33,638 nucleotides of DNA from Oceanospirillaceae bacterium (GCA_003523085.1 DPHD01000015.1:481-34118), one strand, 5' to 3'; shown: positions 22,385-31,782, numbered from the stretch's first letter. Notes: generated from the sequence alone by a model not told the origin. Made by a program: numbers and translations.

Positions 22385-23404
22385 ATGACCAGTAGCAATC
22401 CACGACTGAACCGTCGGTTTTCTGTGGCACCGATGATCGACGTCACCGACCGGCACTATCGTTTTTTAGCACGACATCTAAGCCAACACGCATTGTTGTT
22501 CACAGAGATGATCACCACCGGCGCTATTCTTAACGGTGATCAACAATACTTACTGGGTTATGCCGATGTAGAGCACCCAGTGGTACTGCAGTTAGGCGGT
22601 TCTAATACCCAAGAGTTGGAACAATGTGCACGTATTGGCGCAGACTATGGCTACGACGAAATAAACCTTAATGTCGGTTGCCCAAGCGACAAAGTACAAA
22701 ACAACATGATTGGCGCCTGCCTTATGGCTCACCCACAACTGGTGAGCGACTGTATGTCGGCCATGATTGAGGTGGTCGATATCCCAGTGACCATTAAACA
22801 CCGCATAGGTATTGATGATATTGATAGTTACGATGTGTTAGCGAGCTTCGTTGATCAAGTCAGCCAAAGCGGCTGCGACACCTTCATTGTGCATGCCCGT
22901 AACGCCATATTGAAGGGCTTATCGCCTAAACAAAATCGTGAAATACCGCCCTTACAATACGACAAAGTGTATCGCTTAAAAGCAGATTTCCCAGACTTGG
23001 AAATTGTTATTAATGGCGGTATAGATAACCTCGATGCCTGCAAACAACACCTACAACATGTAGACGGGGTTATGTTAGGCCGCGCTGCTTATCACAACAG
23101 TGCCTTGCTAACGCAGGTGGACCAACAACTGTTTGCCAGTCACCTACCCGTGCCCGAGCGCAAAGCTGCAGCCTTAGCCTACTTTGCTTACATGCAGCAA
23201 CAACATGAAAAAGGCACCTCACTACACCATATGAGTGGCCATATTATGGGCCTATTTCAGGGAATACCCGGCGCCCGTGCCCTACGTCGCCATATTAGTG
23301 ATAATATCCATGCTAACAACGCCAACATACAAGTGATGTACGACGCATTAGACTTAGTTGAATTAGCACCAACACCTACAAAAGAGATTGCAGACCCACA
23401 ATGA
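22385..23404 (+). CDS. dusA: tRNA-dihydrouridine(20/20a) synthase
   Basis: This 339-residue FMN enzyme reduces uridines in the tRNA D-loop. Motifs are FSVAPMIDVTDRHYR (12-26), FTEMITTGAI, LQLGGSN, DEINLNVGCPSDKVQ with the catalytic Cys99, VTIKHRIGID, FIVHARNAILKGLSPKQNREIPPL and GVMLGRAAYHN. The KGLSPKQNREIPPL stretch marks the DusA branch. It ends with a 4-base overlap (ATGA) with tal. The dusA-tal-STAS-PP2C order is also found in Pseudomonas, which supports the assignments of its neighbours. Confidence 0.96.
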   Translation: MTSSNPRLNRRFSVAPMIDVTDRHYRFLARHLSQHALLFTEMITTGAILNGDQQYLLGYADVEHPVVLQLGGSNTQELEQCARIGADYGYDEINLNVGCPSDKVQNNMIGACLMAHPQLVSDCMSAMIEVVDIPVTIKHRIGIDDIDSYDVLASFVDQVSQSGCDTFIVHARNAILKGLSPKQNREIPPLQYDKVYRLKADFPDLEIVINGGIDNLDACKQHLQHVDGVMLGRAAYHNSALLTQVDQQLFASHLPVPERKAAALAYFAYMQQQHEKGTSLHHMSGHIMGLFQGIPGARALRRHISDNIHANNANIQVMYDALDLVELAPTPTKEIADPQ

Positions 23405-24345
23405 ATAAATTACAACAGCTTAAAGCCATGACCACCGTAGTAGCTGATACGGGCGACTTAGAAGCCATTAAGCAATACCAACCGCAAGATGCCACCACCA
23501 ACCCTTCATTAGTATTAAAAGCGGCTCAAATGCCTGCCTACGCCCACTTGTTAGTTGAGGCTAAGCAATGGTCGGCATCTCAAGGCGGCAACAGCCAAGT
23601 GCAAATGGACAATACCTGTGATTACCTTGCAGTGGCGATTGGTAAAGAAATTCTTAGTGCTGTACCTGGCCGAATTTCTACAGAAGTGGATTCTCGTTTG
23701 TCTTTCGACACGCAAGCGACCGTTGCTCGGGCGCTAAAAATCATTGACCTATACCAGCAACAAGGTATCGATAAAGACCGCGTATTAATCAAAATCGCTT
23801 CTACATGGGAAGGCATTCAAGCCGGTAAACAGCTAGAACAACAAGGCATCAACTGCAACTTAACGTTATTGTTTAGTTTTGCCCAAGCCATTGCCTGCGC
23901 TGAAGCGGGGGTTTATCTCATATCACCCTTTGTAGGCCGTATTATGGATTGGTACAAAGCATCCATGAAGGTGGACGGTTTTGCACCGGCACAAGACCCT
24001 GGCGTTATCTCGGTCAGCAAAATCTTTGATTACTACAAACAACATGGCTACAAGACCGTCGTCATGGGCGCCAGCTTCAGAAACACTCAAGAAATTGAAC
24101 AACTTGCGGGTTGTGACCGTTTGACCATAAGCCCTACCCTGATGCAGGATTTAGCAGACGACTCAGGCGAGCTTACTCAACAGTTAAATGGCCAGCAGGT
24201 GGTTGAAGCACAAGCTAAACTTAGTTTAAACCAAGCTGATTTTCGCTGGATGCACAATGAAGACGCTATGGCCACTGAGAAGTTAGCAGAAGGCATACGT
24301 AACTTCACCCGAGATCAGGAAAAGTTGGAAGCCTTGTTAGCCTAG
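23401..24345 (+). CDS. tal: Transaldolase
   Basis: This 314-residue pentose-phosphate enzyme transfers a dihydroxyacetone unit between sugar phosphates through a Schiff base on a lysine. Signature segments are DATTNPSLVLKAA (30-42), STEVDSRLSFD (93-103), RVLIKIASTWEGI with the catalytic Lys131, NLTLLFSFAQAIACAEAGVYLISPFVGRI and GASFRN. The length fits the TalB type. The last 4 bases overlap the convergent STAS gene, and its terminator lies inside that gene. Confidence 0.96.
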   Translation: MNKLQQLKAMTTVVADTGDLEAIKQYQPQDATTNPSLVLKAAQMPAYAHLLVEAKQWSASQGGNSQVQMDNTCDYLAVAIGKEILSAVPGRISTEVDSRLSFDTQATVARALKIIDLYQQQGIDKDRVLIKIASTWEGIQAGKQLEQQGINCNLTLLFSFAQAIACAEAGVYLISPFVGRIMDWYKASMKVDGFAPAQDPGVISVSKIFDYYKQHGYKTVVMGASFRNTQEIEQLAGCDRLTISPTLMQDLADDSGELTQQLNGQQVVEAQAKLSLNQADFRWMHNEDAMATEKLAEGIRNFTRDQEKLEALLA

Positions 24346-24833
24346 ATCACACACTGAGATTCTAAAACATCCACCAAGTTTTTAAACTCTTGGTGGTTTT
24401 TTTGGTTCATACCCATCAAGGTACGATGTGCCTCTAGTACTTTTTCTTGCACACTAAGGTCAGAAAAATCGCCTTCTGCCAATTCTTGCATGGGTTCTGG
24501 GTCGTCATCTAACTGCTTTACCAAGACAAACACTTTATCAAACCCCATACTCAGTAATACACGGGTAATATTGTCATTAACCGACACCAAGGTGGGAACA
24601 AAACCCATTTGTTTTTTCATGCGGATAGACATTTTTGCTAACATGCCTAAAGACGTTGAGTCTATGCCTTGGGTTTCGGTGAGGTCTATCAAGATGGTTT
24701 TGAAGTGCCGACTATTAAAGATGTTGTCTAAGTACTGATCTAAGGCTGGACACAAGGTTAAGCGTACGTCACCCAAAAACTTCAGTACGTGGGTACCGTC
24801 ATGGTCGACCACTAAAATACGACCTTTAAGCAT
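24342..24833 (-). CDS. STAS-domain anti-sigma factor antagonist (RssC/HsbA-like)
   Basis: This 163-residue protein has a STAS domain in its first 110 residues or so: the conserved IDLTETQGIDSTSLGMLAKMS carries the Ser that SpoIIAA-type proteins use as phosphorylation site. An acidic helical extension follows. It is encoded right after a PP2C phosphatase gene with a short overlap, so the phosphatase likely dephosphorylates it. The order tal-STAS-PP2C-mlaA matches Pseudomonas, where the pair has been linked to RpoS control (RssB/RssC). The ATG at 24833 was chosen; GTG codons at 24842-24845 are alternatives. Confidence 0.83.
   Translation of the reverse strand: MLKGRILVVDHDGTHVLKFLGDVRLTLCPALDQYLDNIFNSRHFKTILIDLTETQGIDSTSLGMLAKMSIRMKKQMGFVPTLVSVNDNITRVLLSMGFDKVFVLVKQLDDDPEPMQELAEGDFSDLSVQEKVLEAHRTLMGMNQKNHQEFKNLVDVLESQCVI
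24371..24403 (+). terminator. Rho-independent terminator of dusA-tal inside the STAS gene
   Basis: A perfect 8-bp stem (CCACCAAG / CTTGGTGG), a 10-nt loop and seven T's lie 26 bases past the tal stop. The whole element is also coding sequence, on the other strand, for the last residues of the STAS protein. Confidence 0.88.
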
Positions 24834-26019
24834 GTTGCGCACCACACATGTTTAGCAAAGCAATATCGTCGGGTACCGCATCCAATTGTTCTAGCTGTAA
24901 CGCATCAATTAAGCCATCCAAACTACTACCGCCGCGTTTAAATATAGAGCGCAATTGGTCTTCTTTATCGGCCAACTGATCACAGGGTAAGACTTCAAAA
25001 ATACCGTCAGAACTTAACAGCAAGTTAAAATCCGGTGCCATTTGTTGTTCCAAATCAATATATTCGGCGTCTTCAAACAAGCCTACGGGCAAGCCACTGC
25101 CAATGCCTTGTAAATACTCAACCTCTCCCTGTTGCGACAACAGGGGCATGGGCAAATGCCCCCCCACACAATAGGTTAGATGAGCGCTATTACGGTCCAT
25201 TACGCCCATAAAGATAGTCATGTGTTTATCAATATCAAAATCTAACAATTCACCATTAATTTGCGTTACTACCTTAGCCGGTGAAATTACGTCCTGCCCG
25301 TCCGCCGCGAGCAACTCGCGGGCTACACGGTTAGTAATATTTTTCAGTAATACGGTTAAAAATGCAGACGAGGCACCGTGGCCAGAAACATCCGCTAGAT
25401 AAAACAACACTCGGTCGTCATCCAGGCGAATATGATCAATAAAATCTCCGCTTAAATACAACGACGACTTCATATATCGTTGCATGGTGAGGCCATTGAT
25501 GCTGCATGACTCCGGCGGCATCATCCGTTGTTGAATCAAACGCCCCGCTATTTGGTCTTGCTGTAATTCTGCTAAGTTTTTGTTCACCTGGCGATGAACT
25601 AGCTCTAGCTCTTGGCGATAACGAACGTTTTCGTAGAATAATTTCGAGCGCTGCACGTGGCGATTAACGCTAACATCTAACTCAGCCATGGCACTCACAG
25701 GCAAATCAAACACATCCGTAACCCCTAGGCGCAACAAATTGGTGATGGTTTCTACACCGTCAATTTCCGTGAGCACAACAAGCGGGATTTCGGCACACTT
25801 TTCAAGCATGTCTTGAAGTAGTGCAGTTAAGGTGGGCTGATTTTGATGATATTGAAACAATACCAAGGTCACCGCTTCTTGGGTTAAATAGTCCAAGGCG
25901 TGCATTGGGTCATTAGTGGCCGTCACATGATAAGCGTGGGCCGCATAATGTTGTGTCAACTGCTGTTTAAGGTCGAGATCGTCTGCAACGATCAGGATCT
26001 GACTGACGTCAGGTTCCAT
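24826..26019 (-). CDS. Pseudo-receiver/PP2C (SpoIIE-type) phosphatase, RssB-like
   Basis: This 397-residue protein has an N-terminal receiver-like domain (about 5-120), a linker helix or coiled coil (about 120-165) and a PP2C/SpoIIE phosphatase domain (about 170-390). The phosphatase metal motifs are intact: GDFID (191-195), ADVSGHG (209-215) and LLSSDGIFE. In the receiver, the usual phospho-acceptor Asp is Gln56 (TLVLFQYH) and the conserved KP is LP in VFDLPVS, so classical phosphorylation looks impossible. It probably controls the phosphorylation state of the STAS protein, and through that an anti-sigma factor. Synteny suggests an RssB relative with an active phosphatase. Confidence 0.85.
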   Translation of the reverse strand: MEPDVSQILIVADDLDLKQQLTQHYAAHAYHVTATNDPMHALDYLTQEAVTLVLFQYHQNQPTLTALLQDMLEKCAEIPLVVLTEIDGVETITNLLRLGVTDVFDLPVSAMAELDVSVNRHVQRSKLFYENVRYRQELELVHRQVNKNLAELQQDQIAGRLIQQRMMPPESCSINGLTMQRYMKSSLYLSGDFIDHIRLDDDRVLFYLADVSGHGASSAFLTVLLKNITNRVARELLAADGQDVISPAKVVTQINGELLDFDIDKHMTIFMGVMDRNSAHLTYCVGGHLPMPLLSQQGEVEYLQGIGSGLPVGLFEDAEYIDLEQQMAPDFNLLLSSDGIFEVLPCDQLADKEDQLRSIFKRGGSSLDGLIDALQLEQLDAVPDDIALLNMCGAQHA

Positions 26020-26112
26020 AGTACTACTTACTCCAGACCCGGTAACGTGAGCCTAATAGCGCAACAATATGCTCTTTACTTGCCGTTGACAAGTAGAACC
26101 ATAGTCGTAGTC

Positions 26113-26832
26113 TTAAAAATCATCAAATTCATCATCTTGGCTCGGCACTCCATCACTTATCAAGTACTCACGTCGCTGTAAGTATGCCTCGCGCATAAAG
26201 ACATAAGGGTCACCACTAATCAAGGCTTCTAGGTCACCCAGTTGGCGCCGATGATCAATCACTTGAACACCGTATATCAGAAACTGGTGTGCGAGTGGGT
26301 CATATTGACTAATGGGGTTCGACCCCGCGTCGATTAACGTCGCCCCTGTGTCTCTTAAGGTGCTCGGTCCTAAAAATGGTAGTACTAGATAGGGTCCAGG
26401 CTTAACGCCCCAGTAACCTAGGGTTTGCCCAAAGTCTTCGGGTTGTTGGTAAATACCCAAGTCTGACGCAACATCAATTAAGCCACCTAAACCCAGGGTG
26501 GTGTTGATGACCAAGCGGCTTAGGTCTTTACCGGCTTGTAGCGGTTTAAGCTGCAAACCATGATTGAGCATATTGCCCACATCACTCAAGTTAGAAAAAA
26601 AGTTAGTCACTCCTTTTTCTACTGGGTCTGGCGCCACGTCTTTATAAACGTTAACCACGGGCACTAGTAACTTTTCGTCTAACAGGGTATTAAACGTATG
26701 GGTTTTACGGTTAAGTTGCTGCCACGGGTCGCGTCCATCGTCCATTTGTGGCTGAGCTTGCTGCGGTGTGTTACTACAAGCTGACAACAACACCAAACTG
26801 GCCACCAGCCCCGCACTAAAAATCAATTTCAT
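26113..26832 (-). CDS. mlaA: MlaA (VacJ) phospholipid-binding outer-membrane lipoprotein
   Basis: This 239-residue lipoprotein has a lipobox LSAC with Cys19. MlaA features follow: DPWQQLNRKTHTFNTLLDEKLLVPVVNVYKDVAPDPVEKGVTNFFSNL, INTTLGLGGLIDVASDLG, EDFGQTLGYWGVKPGPYLVLPFLGPSTLRDTGA, and YLQRREYLISDG at the end. It removes misplaced phospholipids from the outer leaflet with the MlaBCDEF system. AAGGA lies 7 bases before the ATG. The PP2C gene follows 93 bases downstream on the same strand. Confidence 0.96.
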   Translation of the reverse strand: MKLIFSAGLVASLVLLSACSNTPQQAQPQMDDGRDPWQQLNRKTHTFNTLLDEKLLVPVVNVYKDVAPDPVEKGVTNFFSNLSDVGNMLNHGLQLKPLQAGKDLSRLVINTTLGLGGLIDVASDLGIYQQPEDFGQTLGYWGVKPGPYLVLPFLGPSTLRDTGATLIDAGSNPISQYDPLAHQFLIYGVQVIDHRRQLGDLEALISGDPYVFMREAYLQRREYLISDGVPSQDDEFDDF

Positions 26833-26878
26833 ATTGTTAATCCTTGTTGGCCCCTATTGCCGAGGGCCTTAATGAAAG

Positions 26879-27631
26879 CTACCAGCCCATGACTTGTTTT
26901 ACAAAAGGAATGGTTATGCGTCTTTTTTCATGCCACGAGGCTGCGTCCAGCTGGTCTAATACGGCCAGTAAATTGGGTAAGCCTCGGGCGCTACGCGCTA
27001 ACACAAAGGCGACGAGCTCATCGCTTAACTCTAAACCCTTTTGTTTGGCCTTGGTTTGCAGCATCAAGGCACAGCCGTCGTCATCTAAGGGCTGTAATTG
27101 AAACACGTTGGCTAACTGCAGTCGTGAACGCAAGTCTTCAAGGGCACAGTCTACCTGCCGTGGGCTTTTATTTGAAGACACGACTATGCAACCACCTCGT
27201 TGCATGAGTTGATTGTATAAATGGAACCAAGCTTGGGCCCAGTCTAAGTTGACAATCAGTTGGTCTAGATCATCTATACACAACAAGGACACGGATTCTA
27301 ACCCGGCAAGGCACTCGCTTGCCTGCTGAGCAGGTATTTTTAGTAATTCTTTACCGCTGATAAACACTGCGTCTGCGCTCGCCTCTTGGGCCAGCAACAC
27401 ACAACCCTGCAACACATGGCTTTTGCCTACGCCAGTTTGGCCATACAGGTATAAACATTCCCCCTGCTGAGACAACACCAACGTCTGTAAGCTTTTTGAC
27501 AACGCAGGCGCACCACTAAAATTAAAGTCGCCTAATTGCTGCTGAGCATTTAAGGTGACGCCTAAGGTGAGTTGAGGTGAGCCGATGCGGCTTGATTTAG
27601 CCGATGTTAAAGTTGCAGAAGGCGCAATCAT
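26879..27631 (-). CDS. hda: DnaA regulatory inactivator Hda
   Basis: This 250-residue AAA+ protein stimulates ATP hydrolysis by DnaA when bound to the loaded beta clamp. The clamp-binding motif appears as QLTLGV (20-25) after a slightly long N-terminus. Walker A is YGQTGVGKSH and Walker B is LLCIDDLDQL, followed by the sensor SSNKSPRQ and arginine-bearing LEDLRSRLQ. The first four bases overlap the stop of perM (ATGA). Gammaproteobacterial genomes often place hda next to perM and the DUF2066 gene, divergent from purMN, as here. Confidence 0.95.
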   Translation of the reverse strand: MIAPSATLTSAKSSRIGSPQLTLGVTLNAQQQLGDFNFSGAPALSKSLQTLVLSQQGECLYLYGQTGVGKSHVLQGCVLLAQEASADAVFISGKELLKIPAQQASECLAGLESVSLLCIDDLDQLIVNLDWAQAWFHLYNQLMQRGGCIVVSSNKSPRQVDCALEDLRSRLQLANVFQLQPLDDDGCALMLQTKAKQKGLELSDELVAFVLARSARGLPNLLAVLDQLDAASWHEKRRITIPFVKQVMGW

Positions 27632-28692
27632 TCAGGGTCCTGTTGGCCATAAAGTGGACTATTAATATAGCCAGTATGTAGATGGCGTAACAATACCATA
27701 ATCACCGCCGCAACGGGTAAAGCCAATAGCACCCCAAGAAAGCCAAACAATTGGCCACCAGCCAATATGGCAAATATTACGGCCACCGGATGTAAACCAA
27801 TACGGTCACCCACTAATAGCGGTGTCAGTACGAAACTCTCAATTAGTTGGCCCACACCAAACACTGCAAATACCAACATTAATGGCCAATAACCATCAAA
27901 CTGGAACATAGCGATAGTCATGGCCGCGGCTATGCCTACAGCAAAACCCAAATAAGGCACGATGCTCGCTAAGCCTGCCAAAATGCCAATAAGCAAGGCA
28001 TAGTTGAGGCCCACAAAGCTCAGACCCAAGGCATAAATAACACCTAAGCACAGCATCACCAACAACTGGCCCCGCACAAAAGCAGCCAATACTTCGTCGC
28101 TCTCGTTCGCCCAAGCACTCACCTTGGGTTGAATATTACGCGGTAACAAGGCATGTAACTTGGCCGTCAATACGTCAAAATCGCGCAGCAAGTAAAACGC
28201 CACCACCGGCACCATGGCCATGGAGCCAAAGGTAGAAATAAGGCTCATGGTCGAGGATGTCGCGTACCTTACTAGCCGTGAAATGAGCCCACCGGCCTGT
28301 TTCCACTCGGCAGCAAGACCTTCAGTAACAATATCTAGCTTGAGGCTTTTAATATCAATTGCTAGGGTGCCTTGTAACCAAGGCAACAACACCAAGTTAT
28401 ACCAAGCTTCAACCTGCGGCAGCATGTAAATGAGGGTTTGTATTTGCTTCACGACCATAGGCACCAAGCCAACCAACATCGCCACCACAGTGAGGGTTAA
28501 CACCAAAAAAACCACACACGTGGCGAGCGTACGTGACCAACCGCGTGCTTCTAATCGATCGGCAAATGGGTCCGCCATATAAGCGATACCGATGCCCACC
28601 AAAAACGGCGTTAACACCGCCTGCAAGCTGTACAAAAGCATGGCAATAATAAGGCTCACCACGATCAGCAGCCAGGTTTGAGATTGTGTCAT
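27628..28692 (-). CDS. AI-2E/PerM family transporter
   Basis: This 354-residue inner-membrane protein of the AI-2E family has seven to eight hydrophobic segments. Family features are LQAVLTPFLVGIGIAYMADPFADRLEARGWSRTLATCVVFL near the N-terminus and GILAGLASIVPYLGFAVG with LVGDRIGLHPVAVIFAILAGGQLFGFLGVLLALPVAAV near the end. Transport substrate is uncertain. AAGGAAATTAGA precedes the ATG. It sits 32 bases after the DUF2066 gene and is coupled to hda. Confidence 0.9.
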   Translation of the reverse strand: MTQSQTWLLIVVSLIIAMLLYSLQAVLTPFLVGIGIAYMADPFADRLEARGWSRTLATCVVFLVLTLTVVAMLVGLVPMVVKQIQTLIYMLPQVEAWYNLVLLPWLQGTLAIDIKSLKLDIVTEGLAAEWKQAGGLISRLVRYATSSTMSLISTFGSMAMVPVVAFYLLRDFDVLTAKLHALLPRNIQPKVSAWANESDEVLAAFVRGQLLVMLCLGVIYALGLSFVGLNYALLIGILAGLASIVPYLGFAVGIAAAMTIAMFQFDGYWPLMLVFAVFGVGQLIESFVLTPLLVGDRIGLHPVAVIFAILAGGQLFGFLGVLLALPVAAVIMVLLRHLHTGYINSPLYGQQDPE

Positions 28693-28724
28693 TCTAATTT
28701 CCTTTTATTTACCAGTTGAAGCTG

Positions 28725-29831
28725 CTAACGCCACATGTAACGCCATAGGGGGTAGGTCAAAGACAACTGCGAGCTGTCCTCCGTGTCTACGGGTAACAGC
28801 CGACGTTTCAATTCTAGTGTAGATTTCACCTGCGACAAGTGGCTATCAGTGAACAAACGGAACACCAATTGCGCACCGTTCGCCGCATACAGTTGGACAT
28901 GGCTTACCCCAGAAACACCCTCCAGCAAGGCCTGTATTTGGGCATAATCGGCTAAACTGGATACCTGCTCCACCGCCACTAGCACTTGTTGGCCTACCGC
29001 TAACCCTACCGCTGCTTCAGTTTTACTAGGCAAGGCAAACTTTGCCACTAAACTGGTGGCCAAACGCTCTTGTAATGGGGTTATTAACTGTTCCAAGTTG
29101 GAGCCCTTAGACGCCCATTGTTGCTCGCTGTTGTCCAACCAAAAATTCCACTTCACTTGCCATTGTTGCTGCTCACCTTTATACACACGACCAATCAAAA
29201 TGGCATCGGCTTGATAACGCAGAGAAGCAGATGCTATGGGGTCCCTAAACAGCCCCCACAGCGCACCCGCATCAATTGCCAGTTGGTCATCTAGATCCAG
29301 TAACGGCCACACCAAAGGTAATCCGCGCGACTCAGATTGAGCTTTAATCTGCGCCACCACCGGGTGCCCATCATCATTAATTATGCGCTGCTCTCCTTGG
29401 TCTTCCTCTACTAACCAAACCAACACAGCCGCTCGTTCTGCGCCCCAAACTGTCATGCCCGCAGAGGTAATTAATTGATTCACTTTAAGTGGATCAAAGG
29501 CTAACTTTAATACAGCTTGTTCCTGTCCATCGATGATCTGGGTGGCAAATGAAAAGCGCTGTAAGTAATGCTCTGGCGCGAGCAAGGCTTGTCTAAGTTT
29601 GGCATGATTAAGGCTCCCTGTTTGGCCCGTAACTTTAACCAACACACCCGCTAAGGCCGTCTTTTTTGCCGCCAGCACCTGACGGTTAGATTGGTTTTCA
29701 ATCGCCACGCTTCCTTGGTATAGGCCACTTACCGTTTGGGCCTGTGCTAGACTGGCCCACATCACCGCAAACACAAATAGTAGGATTTTTGGTTGTCGTA
29801 ACAACAAGAGTTTAGGTAACAATAAGGTCAT
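28725..29831 (-). CDS. DUF2066 family exported protein
   Basis: This 368-residue protein of unknown function starts with a long hydrophobic signal (about 4-31, ending AQAQT), so it is predicted to be periplasmic. The N-terminal domain SGLYQGSVAIENQSNRQVLAAKKTALAGVLVKVTGQTG is typical of DUF2066. The rest has alternating strands and helices and a RRLLPVDTEDSS end. It is first in the DUF2066-perM-hda operon and divergent from purM across a 179-bp gap. The conserved linkage to purMN and hda identifies it better than sequence does. Confidence 0.85.
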   Translation of the reverse strand: MTLLLPKLLLLRQPKILLFVFAVMWASLAQAQTVSGLYQGSVAIENQSNRQVLAAKKTALAGVLVKVTGQTGSLNHAKLRQALLAPEHYLQRFSFATQIIDGQEQAVLKLAFDPLKVNQLITSAGMTVWGAERAAVLVWLVEEDQGEQRIINDDGHPVVAQIKAQSESRGLPLVWPLLDLDDQLAIDAGALWGLFRDPIASASLRYQADAILIGRVYKGEQQQWQVKWNFWLDNSEQQWASKGSNLEQLITPLQERLATSLVAKFALPSKTEAAVGLAVGQQVLVAVEQVSSLADYAQIQALLEGVSGVSHVQLYAANGAQLVFRLFTDSHLSQVKSTLELKRRLLPVDTEDSSQLSLTYPLWRYMWR

Positions 29832-30010
29832 GTAATCGCTTTAGTCTAAGTAAAAAACCAATCTAAACCCCACTATAGTCAATTCGCCGCCCCGCATCCA
29901 CCAACAAAAACTCAATAAATGCCAAAACTTAGTGTTTAAGCGGGTGCTCAACGAGCAAGAGGATGATAAAATACGCGCTCTATTATTAATCATCTTAGGC
30001 CATTCTCATT

Positions 30011-31057
30011 ATGAGCACTCAAGCAGCTAACACTCCCCTCAGTTACAAAGACGCTGGAGTCGATATCGACGCTGGCAACGCGTTGATTGAACGCATCAAG
30101 GGTGTGGCACGTCGTACCCGCCGCCCAGAAGTTATGGCGGGTTTAGGTGGTTTTGGTGCCCTATTTGAATTGCCTAAAGGTTACCACGAACCCGTGCTAG
30201 TTTCTGGCACAGATGGTGTAGGCACTAAGCTAAAATTAGCCCTAGAACTAAACCGACACGACCACATTGGCATCGACTTAGTGGCCATGTGTGTAAACGA
30301 CTTAATTGTAGCCGGTGCAGAACCACTATTCTTCCTTGACTACTATGCCACCGGCAAGCTGGACGTGGACATCGCCACCCGTGTAGTGAGCGGTATTGGC
30401 GAAGGCTGTGAATTGTCGGGCGCCTCCCTAGTTGGCGGCGAAACTGCCGAAATGCCTGGCATGTACGAAGGCGAAGATTACGACCTGGCTGGCTTTTGTG
30501 TAGGTATTGTTGAAAAGAGCAAAATTATTGACGGTTCCAAAGTTGCTGCTGGTGACGTACTCATCGGTTTGCCCGCATCGGGCCCCCATTCCAACGGTTA
30601 CTCGTTAATCCGTAAAATCATCGAAGTCAGCAATGCCGATTTACATCAAACGCTTGGCGACACCACACTTGGCGAAGCACTGATGCAGCCCACGCGCATT
30701 TACGTTAAAGCCCTATTGGAGTTATTCAAGCAAGTAGATGTACGTGCCCTGTCGCACATTACCGGCGGCGGTTTACTAGAAAACATTCCCCGCGTTTTAC
30801 CCGCCGACAGCGTGGCTGTATTGGACACTCAGTCGTGGCAGAAACCCGCCGTATTTGATTGGCTACAAAGCAACGGTAACGTTGAAGACAGCGAAATGTA
30901 CCGCACCTTTAACTGCGGCGTGGGTATGGTTATTGTGGTCGCTAAAGAAGACCAACAAAAGACCCTGGATGCACTGACCGCATGCCAAGAACAACCTTGG
31001 GTCATTGGCCACATAGAAAAAAATAGCGGTGCAGACGAAGCCGTAGTATTGCGCTAA
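30011..31057 (+). CDS. purM: Phosphoribosylformylglycinamidine cyclo-ligase
   Basis: This 348-residue AIR synthetase carries out the fifth step of purine synthesis. Signature motifs are SYKDAGVDIDAGN (10-22), SGTDGVGTKLKLAL, HIGIDLVAMCVNDLIVAGAEPLFFLDYYATGKLD, GASLVGGETAEMPGMY, GPHSNGYSLIRKI and HITGGGLLENIPRVLP. The length matches E. coli PurM (345). It is followed 21 bases later by purN. A -10-like TAAAAT lies near 29965 in the divergent gap; no PurR box was recognised. Confidence 0.97.
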   Translation: MSTQAANTPLSYKDAGVDIDAGNALIERIKGVARRTRRPEVMAGLGGFGALFELPKGYHEPVLVSGTDGVGTKLKLALELNRHDHIGIDLVAMCVNDLIVAGAEPLFFLDYYATGKLDVDIATRVVSGIGEGCELSGASLVGGETAEMPGMYEGEDYDLAGFCVGIVEKSKIIDGSKVAAGDVLIGLPASGPHSNGYSLIRKIIEVSNADLHQTLGDTTLGEALMQPTRIYVKALLELFKQVDVRALSHITGGGLLENIPRVLPADSVAVLDTQSWQKPAVFDWLQSNGNVEDSEMYRTFNCGVGMVIVVAKEDQQKTLDALTACQEQPWVIGHIEKNSGADEAVVLR

Positions 31058-31078
31058 CAACAGCCACGGACCTTTCTG

Positions 31079-31744
31079 ATGCATCAACAAACTTTGCACC
31101 AAGTACCACGTATTGTGGTACTTATTTCTGGCGGTGGCAGCAACCTTCAAGCCTTGATGGACGCCATAGATGAGGGCGTTATCGACGCCACCATCGAGCT
31201 GGTTATAAGCAACACACCTGATGCCAAGGGTCTACTGCGTGCCAGTAAAGCGGGCATCCCCACGCAAGTGGTAAACCACCTTGAATACAGCAGCCGTGAA
31301 GCATTTGATCGTGAGCTCATACACGCCATTGACGACAAGCAACCCGAACTCGTAGTATTGGCTGGATTTATGCGTATTTTTACGCCCCATCTTACGGACC
31401 ACTACCACGGCCGTATGCTCAACATCCATCCGTCACTACTGCCCTTATTTAAAGGCACCAACACCCACGAGCGAGCGCTTGAGGCCGAAGTTGAGCAGCA
31501 TGGTGCCAGCGTTCATTTTGTCACCAGTGAACTTGATGGCGGCCCTATTGTCTTACAATCACTAGTGCCGGTGTTAGGTGAAGATTCTCCAGCCACCTTG
31601 GCTGCTCGCGTATTAGTGCACGAGCACATCATCTACCCCATTGCCATCAAGTGGTTTTGTGAGGGACGCCTAAACCTGAGTCACGACCAGGTCACTATGG
31701 ACGGACAACCCCTTCCTGCACAGGGATTAGCCTTCCAATCTTGA
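31079..31744 (+). CDS. purN: Phosphoribosylglycinamide formyltransferase (GAR transformylase 1)
   Basis: This 221-residue enzyme transfers a formyl group from 10-formyl-THF to GAR in purine synthesis. Catalytic residues Asn115 and His117 are in MLNIHPSLLPLF, and Asp153 is in SELDGGPIVLQ. The phosphate loop VLISGGGSNLQAL (14-26) is intact. It forms an operon with purM; the GlyA product pool feeds its folate donor. The DUF3108 gene follows 38 bases later. Confidence 0.97.
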   Translation: MHQQTLHQVPRIVVLISGGGSNLQALMDAIDEGVIDATIELVISNTPDAKGLLRASKAGIPTQVVNHLEYSSREAFDRELIHAIDDKQPELVVLAGFMRIFTPHLTDHYHGRMLNIHPSLLPLFKGTNTHERALEAEVEQHGASVHFVTSELDGGPIVLQSLVPVLGEDSPATLAARVLVHEHIIYPIAIKWFCEGRLNLSHDQVTMDGQPLPAQGLAFQS

Positions 31745-31782
31745 TCTAATAAAATATAATGTGGATACAGCAAGGAACTGCA

